A stretch of 64,000 bases of DNA. Source: Virgisporangium aurantiacum. GTDB lineage: Bacteria > Actinomycetota > Actinomycetes > Mycobacteriales > Micromonosporaceae. The stretch spans positions 62,001 through 126,000 of the forward strand of contig NZ_BOPG01000064.1 in assembly GCF_016863635.1 (NCBI RefSeq), written 5' to 3'. Below are positions 9,269 to 17,374 of the stretch, in pieces. Both the position numbers and the translations under genes were made by a program. Numbering within the stretch: position 1 is the first letter of the stretch; every line of letters starts with the position of its first letter. The notes under the pieces are model-generated. The model worked only from the letters and a program-made list of their open reading frames with translations. It was not told the DNA's origin and made no database searches.

Positions 9269-10281
9269 GCGAGAGCGCCGATCCCCGCCGCCACCTTCTC
9301 GGTCTGATCAACGGGTTCCGGATCTCGCAGGCCCTGCACGTCGCGGCGGTGCTGGGCCTGTCCGACCACCTCGCCGACGGTCCGCGAACCGCCGCCGAGC
9401 TGGCCGCGGTCACCGGCTGCCACCCGGGCTCCCTGCACCGGCTGCTGCGCGCCCTCGCCACGGCCGGCGTCTACGAGCAGGCGGCGGACGGACGCTTCGC
9501 CTGCACCCCGCTCGGCGCGGAGCTGCGCGCCGGCGGACTGCGCGACTGGGCCGCCTTCGCCGGCGCTCCGTCGATGTGGCAGGCGTGGGGCGCGCTCGGG
9601 CACAGCGTCCGCACCGGCGGGAACGCGTTCGCGTCCGTGCACGGCGAGGGCGTCTGGGACTACCGCGCCGGCAACCCCGCCGAGGGCGCCGCCTTCGACC
9701 TGGCCATGGCGGCCCTGTCCCGCCCCGTCGCGGAGGCCGCCGTCGAGGCGTACGACTTCGGTGCCCTCACCACCGTCGCCGACATCGGCGGGGGGAACGG
9801 CGCCCTGCTCGCCACGCTGCTGACCCGCCACCCGCGGCTGCGCGGCCACCTGCTCGACCAGCCCCACGTCGTCGCCGCCGCACCGGCCCTGCTCGCCGCC
9901 GCCGGGGTCGCCGACCGCTGCGAGGTCCACGCCGGCGACCTCTTCACGGCGGTCCCGCCCGGCGCCGACGCCTACGTGCTGAAATCGATCCTGCACGACT
10001 GGCCCGACCAGGAAGCCCTGGCCATCGCCCGCGTCTGCCGCCACGCCATGCGACCCGATTCGGTGCTGCTGGTCCTCGAACGGGTACTCACCGGGCCGCC
10101 CCATCCGGCCACCGACCTGCCGGCGGCGTTCTCCGACCTCAACATGCTCGTCGGACCCGGCGGCCAGGAACGCACCCGCGACGAGTACGAGACCCTGCTG
10201 CGCGAGGCCGGCCTCCACCTGACCCGCGTCCTACCCACCACGACGGAGATCTCCATCATCGAAGCCGTGCCGGCACCCTGA
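9265..10281 (+). CDS. SAM-dependent O-methyltransferase (dimerising, plant-COMT type)
   Basis: Protein of 338 residues. Residues 10-90 form the winged-helix dimerisation domain (ALHVAAVLGLSDHLADGPRT). The C-terminal two thirds are a Rossmann methyltransferase with the SAM motif VADIGGGNGALLATLL, the acidic loop LLDQPHVV and the catalytic-base region KSILHDWPD. This family methylates hydroxyl groups on aromatic or polyketide substrates in natural-product pathways (TcmN/RdmB/CarB relatives). The ATG overlaps the upstream flavoprotein stop, so the two are coupled and may act on the same molecule. It runs convergently toward the TetR gene with a 10-bp gap. Confidence 0.92.
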   Translation: MSESADPRRHLLGLINGFRISQALHVAAVLGLSDHLADGPRTAAELAAVTGCHPGSLHRLLRALATAGVYEQAADGRFACTPLGAELRAGGLRDWAAFAGAPSMWQAWGALGHSVRTGGNAFASVHGEGVWDYRAGNPAEGAAFDLAMAALSRPVAEAAVEAYDFGALTTVADIGGGNGALLATLLTRHPRLRGHLLDQPHVVAAAPALLAAAGVADRCEVHAGDLFTAVPPGADAYVLKSILHDWPDQEALAIARVCRHAMRPDSVLLVLERVLTGPPHPATDLPAAFSDLNMLVGPGGQERTRDEYETLLREAGLHLTRVLPTTTEISIIEAVPAP

Positions 10282-10291
10282 TCGGGACTGG

Positions 10292-10948
10292 TCACTCCCA
10301 CCGGGCCGTGAGCAGGGTGTCGTCGGGGGGATCGTGGGGGAGGGGACGGGGTGCGCCGGGCCGTAGGCCGTCGAGGGTGATGGCGGTGATGCGGGCGCGG
10401 GCCCGGACCGCCGCGTCGACGAGGTCGTCGCGGCGCTGCCGGCGGAGTTGGTCGATCAGGGGTGACTTCGTGAGCTGCTCGATGAGCAGGTGCAGGTCGG
10501 CCCGGGTGACGTCGGTACGCAGGACGCCGGCGGCGTGTGCCCGCGCGATCAGCGCGTCGACGGCGGTGTCGGTGCGCCGGTTCTTCGCCGCGAGCTCCGG
10601 GGTGATCTCGACGGTGCCGGCGATGGCGCCGAGGCCGCCCTGGCCGATGTCGATGCCCGCACGCACGTAGTGGGCGAGCCCGTCCCACGGGTCGTCGTGC
10701 GCGAGGCCCGCCTCGGCCGCGGCGAGCCAGCGGTCGAGGCCGGTGTCGACCAGCCGCTGGAAGAGCGCCTCCTTGGTCGGGTACCGCCGGTAGAGGCTGC
10801 CAATGCCCACGCCGGCCTGCGCGGCGATCGCGGCGACGGACGCGTGCGCGCCGTCGACGGCGACGACCGTGCGGGCGGCGTCGAGTAACGCGCGGTCGTT
10901 GGCCTCGGCCTCGGCCGCGCGGTGATGGCGCCTGGTGGGCTCGGTCAC
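10292..10948 (-). CDS. TetR-family transcriptional repressor
   Basis: Protein of 218 residues. The N-terminal HTH is typical: LLDAARTVVAVDG, VAAIAAQAGVGIGSLYRRYPTKEALF. The C-terminal domain is the ligand-binding, dimerising part with a TetR_C-like helix set. It is divergent from the NTF2-like gene, and two palindromes in the intergenic DNA (10967-10985 and 11001-11019) are its likely operators, so it should repress itself and the neighbour. The inducer is unknown. Confidence 0.93.
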   Translation of the reverse strand: MTEPTRRHHRAAEAEANDRALLDAARTVVAVDGAHASVAAIAAQAGVGIGSLYRRYPTKEALFQRLVDTGLDRWLAAAEAGLAHDDPWDGLAHYVRAGIDIGQGGLGAIAGTVEITPELAAKNRRTDTAVDALIARAHAAGVLRTDVTRADLHLLIEQLTKSPLIDQLRRQRRDDLVDAAVRARARITAITLDGLRPGAPRPLPHDPPDDTLLTARWE

Positions 10949-10966
10949 GTCGGAAGTCTAACGCTT

Positions 10967-10985
10967 GCGGAGCGATCTGCTCCGC
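10967..10985. promoter_or_regulatory. Palindromic operator, TetR side
   Basis: Inverted repeat GCGGAGC-N5-GCTCCGC, 18 bp upstream of the TetR start. It shares its arms with the perfect palindrome at 11001-11019; the two centres are 34 bp apart, about three helical turns. The location and symmetry fit a TetR autoregulatory site. Confidence 0.75.
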
Positions 10986-11000
10986 ACGTAGTCTCTGGAT

Positions 11001-11019
11001 GCGGAGCGAATCGCTCCGC
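11001..11019. promoter_or_regulatory. Perfect palindromic operator, NTF2-like gene side
   Basis: GCGGAGCGAATCGCTCCGC is a perfect inverted repeat with 9-nt arms around one central A. It lies 18 bp before the ATG of the downstream gene. Together with 10967-10985 it lets one TetR regulator control both divergent promoters. Confidence 0.8.
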
Positions 11020-11037
11020 ATTAGCCGAGGAGAGACG

Positions 11038-11418
11038 ATGGACGATCAAAGAGCTTTACGGGACCTCGTGAGCGCGGCCGATCGGCACCAGAGCGACGTC
11101 GACGAGTTCGTCGCGCTGCATCACCGCGACGCGGTGGTGGTGAACATCGCCGGGCGACGCGTGCTGGGCCGCGACGCGCTGCGCGACGCGATGACGGCCG
11201 CGCTGCGGAGCCCGCTGGCCAACGTGTTCACGCGGCTGGAGGTCGAGGACATCCGCCTCGTCGGGCCCGACGTCGCACTGGTCAGTTGCGCCAAGCACGT
11301 CACCGACGAGCGCGCCGGCGGTCCGGCACTGCCGACCACGGGCAGCCTGACGTTCACCGCCGTGCGGGAACCCGACGGATGGAAGATCGCCCTGGCCCAG
11401 ACGACACCGGTGGGGTGA
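11038..11418 (+). CDS. NTF2-like (SnoaL/DUF4440-type) protein
   Basis: Protein of 126 residues with the cone-shaped alpha+beta fold signature of NTF2-like proteins: an N-terminal helix (DEFVALHHRDAVVVNIAGRR) and long strands ending TGSLTFTAVREPDGWKIAL. Family members are small enzymes or binding proteins with little shared catalytic sequence. The ATG has the Shine-Dalgarno-like GAGGAGAG just upstream. It is divergent from the TetR gene and is probably its regulatory target. The substrate cannot be inferred. Confidence 0.85.
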   Translation: MDDQRALRDLVSAADRHQSDVDEFVALHHRDAVVVNIAGRRVLGRDALRDAMTAALRSPLANVFTRLEVEDIRLVGPDVALVSCAKHVTDERAGGPALPTTGSLTFTAVREPDGWKIALAQTTPVG

Positions 11419-11436
11419 CGCCCTATCCTGCTTCGC

Positions 11437-12837
11437 ATGCCGTGGTTCAGCGCCGTCGAGCTGGCGGAGAACATCCGTCGCCGGCAGGTGTCCTGCGTCG
11501 AGGTGATGAGCGCCTACCTGGCACGGATCGAGGCGTTGAACCCGCGGGTGAACGCGATCGTCGCGCTGCGCGAGCCCGAGGTGCTGATGCGCGCGGCGGC
11601 GGCCCGCGACGACCAGCTCGCGCGCGGGGAGCGGCTCGGGTGGTTGCACGGGTTTCCGTTCGCGGTGAAGGACCTGGCCGCCGCCGAAGGTCTACTGTGG
11701 ACGGAGGGCTCCCCGCTCCACGCGCGGCGGGTGGCCGACGTCGACGATCTGTTCGTGCGGCGGATCAGGGATGCCGGCGCGATCGTCGTGGGAAAGACCA
11801 ACGTTCCCGAGTTCGGCCTCGGCTCGCAGACCTACAACCGGGTGTACGGGGCGACGGCCACGCCGTACGACACCGGCCGCACGGCCGGCGGCAGCAGCGG
11901 CGGTGCCGCCGCCGCCCTCGCGTTGCGGCTGCTGCCCGTCGCCGACGGCAGCGACTACCTCGGTTCCCTGCGCAACCCCGCCGCGTTCTGCAATGTGCTC
12001 GGTTTCCGGCCGTCGTTCGGTCGCGTCCCCACGGCGGGGTTCGTGGCGCATCCGTCGGTGGTGGGTCCGATGGGACGCACGGTCGACGACGTGGCGGCGC
12101 TGCTGTCCGTGCTGGCCGGTCCCGACGACAGCGCCCCGCTGAGCACCGGAACCTTCGCGCCGCTGCCGCCACCCGGGGGTTCCTGGCGCGGCACCCGGAT
12201 CGCCTGGGTCGGCGACCTCGGCGGCCACCTGGCCACCGAACCGGGTCTGCTCGACGTGTGCCGACGGGCGTTGCGGGTCTTCGAGGATCTCGGCTGCCAC
12301 GTGGAGGAGGCCGTGCCCGACTACCCGCCGGAACGGATCTGGTCCACGGTGCTGACCTGGCGCTGGTGGGGAATGCTGAAGGCACACGACCTCTACGCCG
12401 ACCCGGTCACCCGGGCCGAGTTGAAACCCGAGATCATCTGGGAGATCGAAAACGGCCTGCGGCTGAGCGCGCTCGACGTGGCCCGGGCGGAGGTGACGCG
12501 CACCGAGTGGTACGACGCCGCCGTGCGCTTCCTCGACACGTACGACTTCGTCGTCGCGCCGAGCACCCAGGTCTTCCCGTTTCCCATCACCACACACTGG
12601 CCCGCCGACATCGACGGTCGTCCCATGGACAGCTACCACCGCTGGATGGAGACGGTGGCACCCTGGTCGATGACCGGCATGCCCGCGCTCGGCATGCCGG
12701 CCGGTTTCGACGACCGGGGCCTGCCCGCCGGCATCCAACTCGTCGGCCGCCCCTGGGCCGACACCGAGGTGCTGCAACTGGCCCGGGCCTACGAGGAGCA
12801 GACGAACTGGGTCAGGGATCATCCGCCACCGGCCTGA
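11437..12837 (+). CDS. Amidase-signature family hydrolase
   Basis: Protein of 466 residues, normal for the amidase signature family. The Ser-cisSer-Lys catalytic triad can be placed: Lys78 in FAVKDLA, Ser153 in the glycine/serine loop GGSSGGAAAA, and the nucleophile Ser177 in GSLRNPAAF. These enzymes hydrolyse carboxamides; the family includes indoleacetamide hydrolase and GatA, but no GatB/GatC neighbour is present, so a catabolic amidase is more likely. It begins 18 bp after the NTF2-like gene and may be transcribed with it. The substrate is unknown. Confidence 0.93.
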   Translation: MPWFSAVELAENIRRRQVSCVEVMSAYLARIEALNPRVNAIVALREPEVLMRAAAARDDQLARGERLGWLHGFPFAVKDLAAAEGLLWTEGSPLHARRVADVDDLFVRRIRDAGAIVVGKTNVPEFGLGSQTYNRVYGATATPYDTGRTAGGSSGGAAAALALRLLPVADGSDYLGSLRNPAAFCNVLGFRPSFGRVPTAGFVAHPSVVGPMGRTVDDVAALLSVLAGPDDSAPLSTGTFAPLPPPGGSWRGTRIAWVGDLGGHLATEPGLLDVCRRALRVFEDLGCHVEEAVPDYPPERIWSTVLTWRWWGMLKAHDLYADPVTRAELKPEIIWEIENGLRLSALDVARAEVTRTEWYDAAVRFLDTYDFVVAPSTQVFPFPITTHWPADIDGRPMDSYHRWMETVAPWSMTGMPALGMPAGFDDRGLPAGIQLVGRPWADTEVLQLARAYEEQTNWVRDHPPPA

Positions 12838-12860
12838 CCCTTCCGAGGGCCGGGTGACGG

Positions 12861-13487
12861 TCACCGTGCCGGCGGGTACTCCGGGCGCCCGGCCGGCCGG
12901 AAGATCTGGGTCGTCACGCCGTTCGAGTCGACCCGCGACTCGACCAGGTCGAGCGCGAGGTCCGGCCCGGCGTCCGGGAACAACCGGGCGCCCTGGCCGA
13001 GAATCACCGGAACGACGATCAGCGTCAGCTCGTCGACCAGATCGTTCTCCAGCAGCCACCGGGTCAGGGTGCCGCTGCCGTGCACCTGCAACTCGCCCCC
13101 CGGCTTGGCCTTGAGGTCCGCGACGGCGGTCGCGAGGTCGTCGGCGGGCAGGACGGTGGTGCCCGCCCACGCCGGGTCGGTGAGCGTGGTCGACGCCACG
13201 TACTTGGGTCGTGCGTTCAACGCCCGCATGACCGGCTCCCAGCCCGGCACGTCCCGCTCCGACAGGGACCCCCACGAGCCGGCGAACAGGTCGTAGGTCC
13301 GCCGGCCGAACAGGAACGCGTCGGCGCGCTGGTAGGTCCGGTTGATGAACGTCGACGTCGTGCTGTCACCCTTGCCCAGGGCCCATCCGCCACGCTCGAA
13401 TCCGTTCCTGCGGTCCTCGTCCGACGCGCCGCCGTTACCCTGCATGACTCCGTCGATGGTCACCTGCGTAATGGTCGTCAGCTTCAT
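12861..13487 (-). CDS. Dihydrofolate-reductase-like (RibD C-terminal domain) protein
   Basis: Protein of 208 residues with the RibD_C/DHFR-like fold: MKLTTITQVTIDGVMQ at the start, FLFGRRTYDLF, then ELQVHGSGTLTRWLL and VVPVILGQGARLF. This is the common small actinobacterial YyaP/YwjB-type reductase; the physiological substrate is unknown. The ATG at 13487 is chosen because AGGAAC lies just upstream of it. A second member of the same family is encoded at 23832-24413, but the two are distinct paralogues. Confidence 0.9.
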   Translation of the reverse strand: MKLTTITQVTIDGVMQGNGGASDEDRRNGFERGGWALGKGDSTTSTFINRTYQRADAFLFGRRTYDLFAGSWGSLSERDVPGWEPVMRALNARPKYVASTTLTDPAWAGTTVLPADDLATAVADLKAKPGGELQVHGSGTLTRWLLENDLVDELTLIVVPVILGQGARLFPDAGPDLALDLVESRVDSNGVTTQIFRPAGRPEYPPAR

Positions 13488-13581
13488 GACGGTGGTTCCT
13501 TTCTCCGTGACGGCCGCCTTCTCCGACAAGCCTTCCCGGGCCATCCGTCGCCGGGCAGATGCGGAAGTCGCCGATCACCGA

Positions 13582-13593
13582 TGACATTTGTCA
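13582..13593. promoter_or_regulatory. TGAC-N4-GTCA inverted repeat
   Basis: TGACATTTGTCA lies 43 bp before the winged-helix gene start. A near-identical element, TGACGTTTGTCA, lies upstream of the MFS gene at 29623-29634. Symmetric TGAC/GTCA half sites of this spacing are compatible with a NarL-type response regulator; the regulator is not identified here. Confidence 0.4.
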
Positions 13594-13636
13594 ACGCCGG
13601 GCGGCCCCGGACCGGCGGGTTGGATAGCCTGCGTTG

Positions 13637-14722
13637 ATGTCACCGACCTGGAGCGCGGCCCTGGCGTGGCGGATGCGAAGACAGCTGCTGGATCCCGTCG
13701 GTACCGAGTCCGTCGCGGGGGTCGTGCGTCGCCTGGGTGCGGTGCCGGCGATGCCCGACGCCGCGGCCGAGCTTGCCGTGCGGGTCCGGCGACGGCGTTC
13801 CCGGGCGGGCGAGGTCGCCCGCGCGCTGGCCGACGGTCGGATCATCAAGACCTTCGCCTTTCGCGGCGCCACCCATCTGCTCACCCCCGAGGACGGTGGT
13901 GTGTACCTCGCCGTGCGCGGCGCCAGCCGGATGTGGGAGCTGCCCAGTTGGCAGAGCCACTACGGCCTCGCGCCGCCGGACTGGCCGCCGCTGTGCGAAG
14001 CCGTCGGCGAGGCGCTGGCGGACGGGCCGCTGACCCGCGACGAACTCGGCGCGGCGGTCACCGCCCGGCCCCGCTTCGCCCATCTGGGGTTCGCGTTCGC
14101 CGACGGCGCGGGCACGTTGCTCAAGCCGCTCGCGTGGCAGGGCGTGATGAGCTTCGGCCCGTCGCGCGACGGCCGCGCGACGTTCCAACGCCTGGACCGC
14201 AATCCCCGCTGGGCGGGCCTGCCCGACCTCGACGAGGCGGGACCGCGCGCGGTCGAGGCCTACTTCCGGGCGTACGGGCCGGCCACGCCCGATCACGTGC
14301 GGTACTGGCTCGGCGAGGGCCTCGGCGCCGGTCGCAAGCGGATCGGGTCCTGGATCGCCGGTCTCGGCGAACGCCTCGCGCCGGTGGACATCGAGGGGAC
14401 GGCCACCTACGTGTTGCGGGAGGACCTCCCGGAACTGGCCGCGGCACGCGCGACGAACGCCGTGCGGCTCCTGCCGGGATACGACCAGTGGGTCCTCGGC
14501 CCGGGTACCGCCGACGCCCGCATCGTGCCGCCGGCCAGGCGGACGCCGGTCAGCCGTCAGGCCAATCTCGTCACCGTCGGTGGAGTCGTGTCCGGCACCT
14601 GGACGCTGACCGACGGCAGGGTTGTCATCAGCTGGTTCACCGAGGCATCCCGGCCCGCACCGGAAGACCTGGCCGAAGAGGTCGCCCGAGTCGCGATGAT
14701 CCTCGAGGACGGGATGGGATAG
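13637..14722 (+). CDS. Winged-helix DNA-binding protein of the AlkZ/YcaQ (HTH_42) family
   Basis: Protein of 361 residues with tandem winged-helix organisation of the HTH_42 family: VVRRLGAVPAMPDAA at the N-terminus, FAFRGATHLLTPED, AEAYFRAYG-like helix (VEAYFRAYGPATPDHV) in the middle, and the conserved C-terminal LLPGYDQWVLG. Characterised members (AlkZ, YcaQ) are DNA glycosylases for interstrand crosslinks or bulky alkyl adducts, and several act as self-resistance for genotoxic natural products. The catalytic Gln-x-Gln/Asp pair of true AlkZ is not obvious here (the spot reads ATH), so this is more likely an AlkX-type or uncharacterised relative. Confidence 0.8.
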   Translation: MSPTWSAALAWRMRRQLLDPVGTESVAGVVRRLGAVPAMPDAAAELAVRVRRRRSRAGEVARALADGRIIKTFAFRGATHLLTPEDGGVYLAVRGASRMWELPSWQSHYGLAPPDWPPLCEAVGEALADGPLTRDELGAAVTARPRFAHLGFAFADGAGTLLKPLAWQGVMSFGPSRDGRATFQRLDRNPRWAGLPDLDEAGPRAVEAYFRAYGPATPDHVRYWLGEGLGAGRKRIGSWIAGLGERLAPVDIEGTATYVLREDLPELAAARATNAVRLLPGYDQWVLGPGTADARIVPPARRTPVSRQANLVTVGGVVSGTWTLTDGRVVISWFTEASRPAPEDLAEEVARVAMILEDGMG

Positions 14723-14741
14723 ACATGCCGGTGTTGCGGCC

Positions 14742-15062
14742 GTGGATGGACAACCGGGATCCGTGCACCTGCGCGCCAAGTACCGGCAACTGGAGGACCG
14801 GGCCCGGGCCGCGCGGGTCCCCGGTCCGCGGGCCGAGCCGGCCCCGCACCACCGCCACGAACCACGGGTCGACGGCGAGTACATCGTCGCGGTGCGGGAG
14901 GTCGCCAACCCCCGCGACGTGGCGGCCCGGGCGGGCGTCACCGGTGTGCGGTTCATGATGAACTTCTTCGGCGGCCGCCTCTCCGACGAGCAACTGGCGG
15001 CTCTCCGCGCCGACCCCGACGTCGACTACGTCGAAGACAACGCGATCGGTCGCCTGCGCTGA
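14742..15062 (+). CDS. Small peptidase-inhibitor-I9-like protein
   Basis: Protein of 106 residues. The C-terminal ~65 residues match the inhibitor I9 / subtilisin propeptide fold: EYIVAVREVANPRDVA, FMMNFFGGRLSDEQLAALRADPDVDYVEDN. Normally this domain is the propeptide of an S8 peptidase; here it stands alone with no protease attached, as in fungal proteinase-B inhibitors. The GTG start is uncertain because no good ribosome site is visible, so coupling to the gene 19 bp upstream is possible. It has no signal peptide, so it probably acts inside the cell. Its last 37 bp overlap the convergent acetyltransferase gene. Confidence 0.65.
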   Translation: MDGQPGSVHLRAKYRQLEDRARAARVPGPRAEPAPHHRHEPRVDGEYIVAVREVANPRDVAARAGVTGVRFMMNFFGGRLSDEQLAALRADPDVDYVEDNAIGRLR

Positions 15063-15973
15063 TCAAGCGAGGACGAAGGGCGATCGGTGCGGGTCAGAAC
15101 CGTGAAACCGACGGCGGTGAGAAAGGCCGCGTAGGTCTCCTCCTCCGCGTCGGCGTAGTCGAGAAGCCGCGACGTTCCACCGAGCTCCAACCAGGTGGCG
15201 GCCTGACCGACGAGCCAACTCCCGATGTGCCGACGGCGGTAGGCCGGCTCGACCCACAGGTTGCCGACGTCCGCCCACGCGCCGAGGCGGGACATCCGGG
15301 AGCCGGCATCGAGGTTGGCGTCCACTTCGATGTATCCCACGTCGGTAGCACCCAGAACCGCGGAGATCCGCGTTCCGTTGATGCCGACCGTGCGGCGGGT
15401 GGTCAGACCGGCCAGCGGCGCCGCGGGTCGGCGAAGCTCGTCGACCCGGGCCACGAAGACGACCTCGGTGCGTCCCTCGTGTCGAAAACCGATCCGTTCG
15501 TAGATGGCCCGGATGTGTGGCCACGGTTCCGGCACGCCGTACACGCCCGGAGCGGGCAGTGTGCCGTCGGCATAGCGACGACCGACGCCCCACCGCTGGA
15601 ACTGGGCATGGCACGCCACCGCGAGGGCGTCGCCGGCCTCCGCGGCGTCCGGCCAGTACGGGGCGTTCGGCCAGCACACTAACCAACGGATCTCGCCGGC
15701 GTCGCGGTAGTCGGGGCCGGTGTCGTCGTCGTCGCCGTACCGCAGGAGGTGAGCAGCCGCCACGACGCGGCCGCGCTGCTCCGCGACCAGCGTGACCCGC
15801 TCCCGGACCCATCGGTCGACGATGAACTCGCCGGGCTCCCGCTCGAGCTGGCTCAGCAAAGCGTGCACGGACACCGATACACCGGGCACCACGGCGCCGA
15901 TGTGAGCATTGACAAGGGTCGTAACCTGTTCGCGGTCACCGCGCGCGAAAGGGCGGATGATCGTCGACGACAT
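15026..15973 (-). CDS. Tandem GNAT-family N-acetyltransferase
   Basis: Protein of 315 residues containing two GNAT-like halves. The N-terminal half begins IRPFARGDREQVTTLVNAHIG and includes AIYERIGFRHEGR. The C-terminal half has the acetyl-CoA region VGNLWVEPAYRRRHIGSWLVGQA and ends AAFLTAVGFTVLTRTDR. ATG at 15973 is chosen because GGGAGGT lies at the right distance. Acceptors could be small amines, antibiotics or protein N-termini. The gene is convergent with, and slightly overlaps, the I9-like gene. Confidence 0.87.
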   Translation of the reverse strand: MSSTIIRPFARGDREQVTTLVNAHIGAVVPGVSVSVHALLSQLEREPGEFIVDRWVRERVTLVAEQRGRVVAAAHLLRYGDDDDTGPDYRDAGEIRWLVCWPNAPYWPDAAEAGDALAVACHAQFQRWGVGRRYADGTLPAPGVYGVPEPWPHIRAIYERIGFRHEGRTEVVFVARVDELRRPAAPLAGLTTRRTVGINGTRISAVLGATDVGYIEVDANLDAGSRMSRLGAWADVGNLWVEPAYRRRHIGSWLVGQAATWLELGGTSRLLDYADAEEETYAAFLTAVGFTVLTRTDRPSSSLDQRRRPIALSST

Positions 15974-16021
15974 GAGCGGACCTCCCACGGGCGCTACACG
16001 CGCACACCACTGGACGACCCG

Positions 16022-17299
16022 CTACCGGTGCGGTACCCGGTCACCATACAGCCTTGAGTCGCGGCACGGCGACCTCGCCGTGCGCCCGGGCCGAAGGAGG
16101 TTGTCGTCGGTGCGTCGGGTGCGTATCGCCCATCGGGTCAAGGCGGGAACCGGTGCGGCGGCGGCCAGGAAGAGCGCGGCGGCGAGCAACCAGCCGGTCG
16201 GGCCGGCGGTGAGGGCCAGCGCGAAGAACCCGGGGCCGACGATCTGCACCGCGGCCGTGGCCGACTCGGTCATGCCCTGATAGGCGCCCTTGGCGTCTTC
16301 GGGCATCAGGCCGACGGACAGTCCCCAGCCGGCGGCGACGAAGCCGAGTTCGCCGGCCAGATGCAACAGCGCGGCGACGATGACCAGCGCGACCGCCCAG
16401 CCACCGGAGGCGCCCGCGGTTGCCGCCAGCAGCGCACAACTGGCCGCGAGTGCCGCACCGGCCCGCACCGCCGTTCTGGCCGCGGCCGGCGGGGTGCGGG
16501 CCCACCGGGTGGTGGGCACCTGCAACGCCGCGATACCCACCGAGCTGACGACCACGACCACGCCGCTGAGCGCCAGCGGCAGCGAGGTGTGCCCGGCGAT
16601 CCACAGGGGCAGGCCGGTGGACAGCATCGCCCAGCACAGCGACAGCACGGCGGTGGCTCCCATGACCGAGACGTAGGGCAGGTCACGCAGGACGCGTCGC
16701 GCCGGCGGCCGGTCGGATGCGGGAGCCGGCGGCGGTCCGGGGACGGTTGCCGTGATCGCGGCGAGGACCGCGAACGTGCCGACGTTGCCGATGATCGCCA
16801 GCTGGTACACCGACGCGCGGTCGGCGGCGAGGACGAGCGTGCCGAGACCGGCGCCGATCGCGTACCCGATGTGCTGGGCGACCCGCTGCTGCGCCAGCGC
16901 GCGTATCCGGGCGGCGTTGTCGCGCACCAGGGCGGCGACGAGCGCCGTCCGCGCCGCGGACCCGCCGTTGGCCGGCGTCACGAACATCACGGTGGTGACC
17001 ACGAACCACCAGAGTCCGCCGTCGACCAGGTATCCGGCCATGGCCGCCGCCCGCACGCCGGTTGCCGCGACGAGTACCGGTCGGGCTCCACGCCGGTCGG
17101 CGAGCAGGCCGATCGGCACGGCGGCCGCCATCCCGCCGACCGCACCGACGGCCATGACGGCGCCCACGATCGCGGGCGGCATGTCCCGTACGTGGATGAA
17201 GTAGACCGCCCAGATCGTGAACCACATACCGTCGCCGAGGGCCGAAATGCCGCGGCCGCACAGCAGTCGACCGAGCCCGCGCCCCATCGCAACCACCAT
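16022..17299 (-). CDS. MFS transporter (drug efflux type)
   Basis: Protein of 425 residues with about 12 hydrophobic segments and the MFS motif A LLADRRGARPVLV after the second segment. It resembles MdtH-like/DHA1 drug exporters. The gene is divergent from the ArsR-type regulator at 17375. The ATG at 17299 overlaps the first of two repeated operator sites; an ATG at 17287 is an alternative start. It is the first of three regulator/MFS pairs in a row. Confidence 0.9.
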   Translation of the reverse strand: MVVAMGRGLGRLLCGRGISALGDGMWFTIWAVYFIHVRDMPPAIVGAVMAVGAVGGMAAAVPIGLLADRRGARPVLVAATGVRAAAMAGYLVDGGLWWFVVTTVMFVTPANGGSAARTALVAALVRDNAARIRALAQQRVAQHIGYAIGAGLGTLVLAADRASVYQLAIIGNVGTFAVLAAITATVPGPPPAPASDRPPARRVLRDLPYVSVMGATAVLSLCWAMLSTGLPLWIAGHTSLPLALSGVVVVVSSVGIAALQVPTTRWARTPPAAARTAVRAGAALAASCALLAATAGASGGWAVALVIVAALLHLAGELGFVAAGWGLSVGLMPEDAKGAYQGMTESATAAVQIVGPGFFALALTAGPTGWLLAAALFLAAAAPVPALTRWAIRTRRTDDNLLRPGRTARSPCRDSRLYGDRVPHR

Positions 17300-17317
17300 T
17301 CAGGAGTTCGTGAATAG
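17299..17317. promoter_or_regulatory. ArsR-type operator, MFS-proximal copy
   Basis: TTCAGG-N7-TGAATAG, containing the TTCA/TGAA inverted repeat. It touches the MFS start codon. An almost identical site is at 17341-17359, exactly 42 bp (four helical turns) away in the same orientation. Confidence 0.65.
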
Positions 17318-17340
17318 GCACCGTACTGCGACAAGCACAC

Positions 17341-17359
17341 TTCAGGCAACTGTGAATAG
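17341..17359. promoter_or_regulatory. ArsR-type operator, regulator-proximal copy
   Basis: Second copy of TTCAGG-N7-TGAATAG, 15 bp before the GTG start of the regulator. The paired direct repeat in a divergent promoter is a strong sign that the ArsR-type protein controls both itself and the MFS gene. Confidence 0.65.
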
Positions 17360-17374
17360 TGCTAGTCTGACGGG

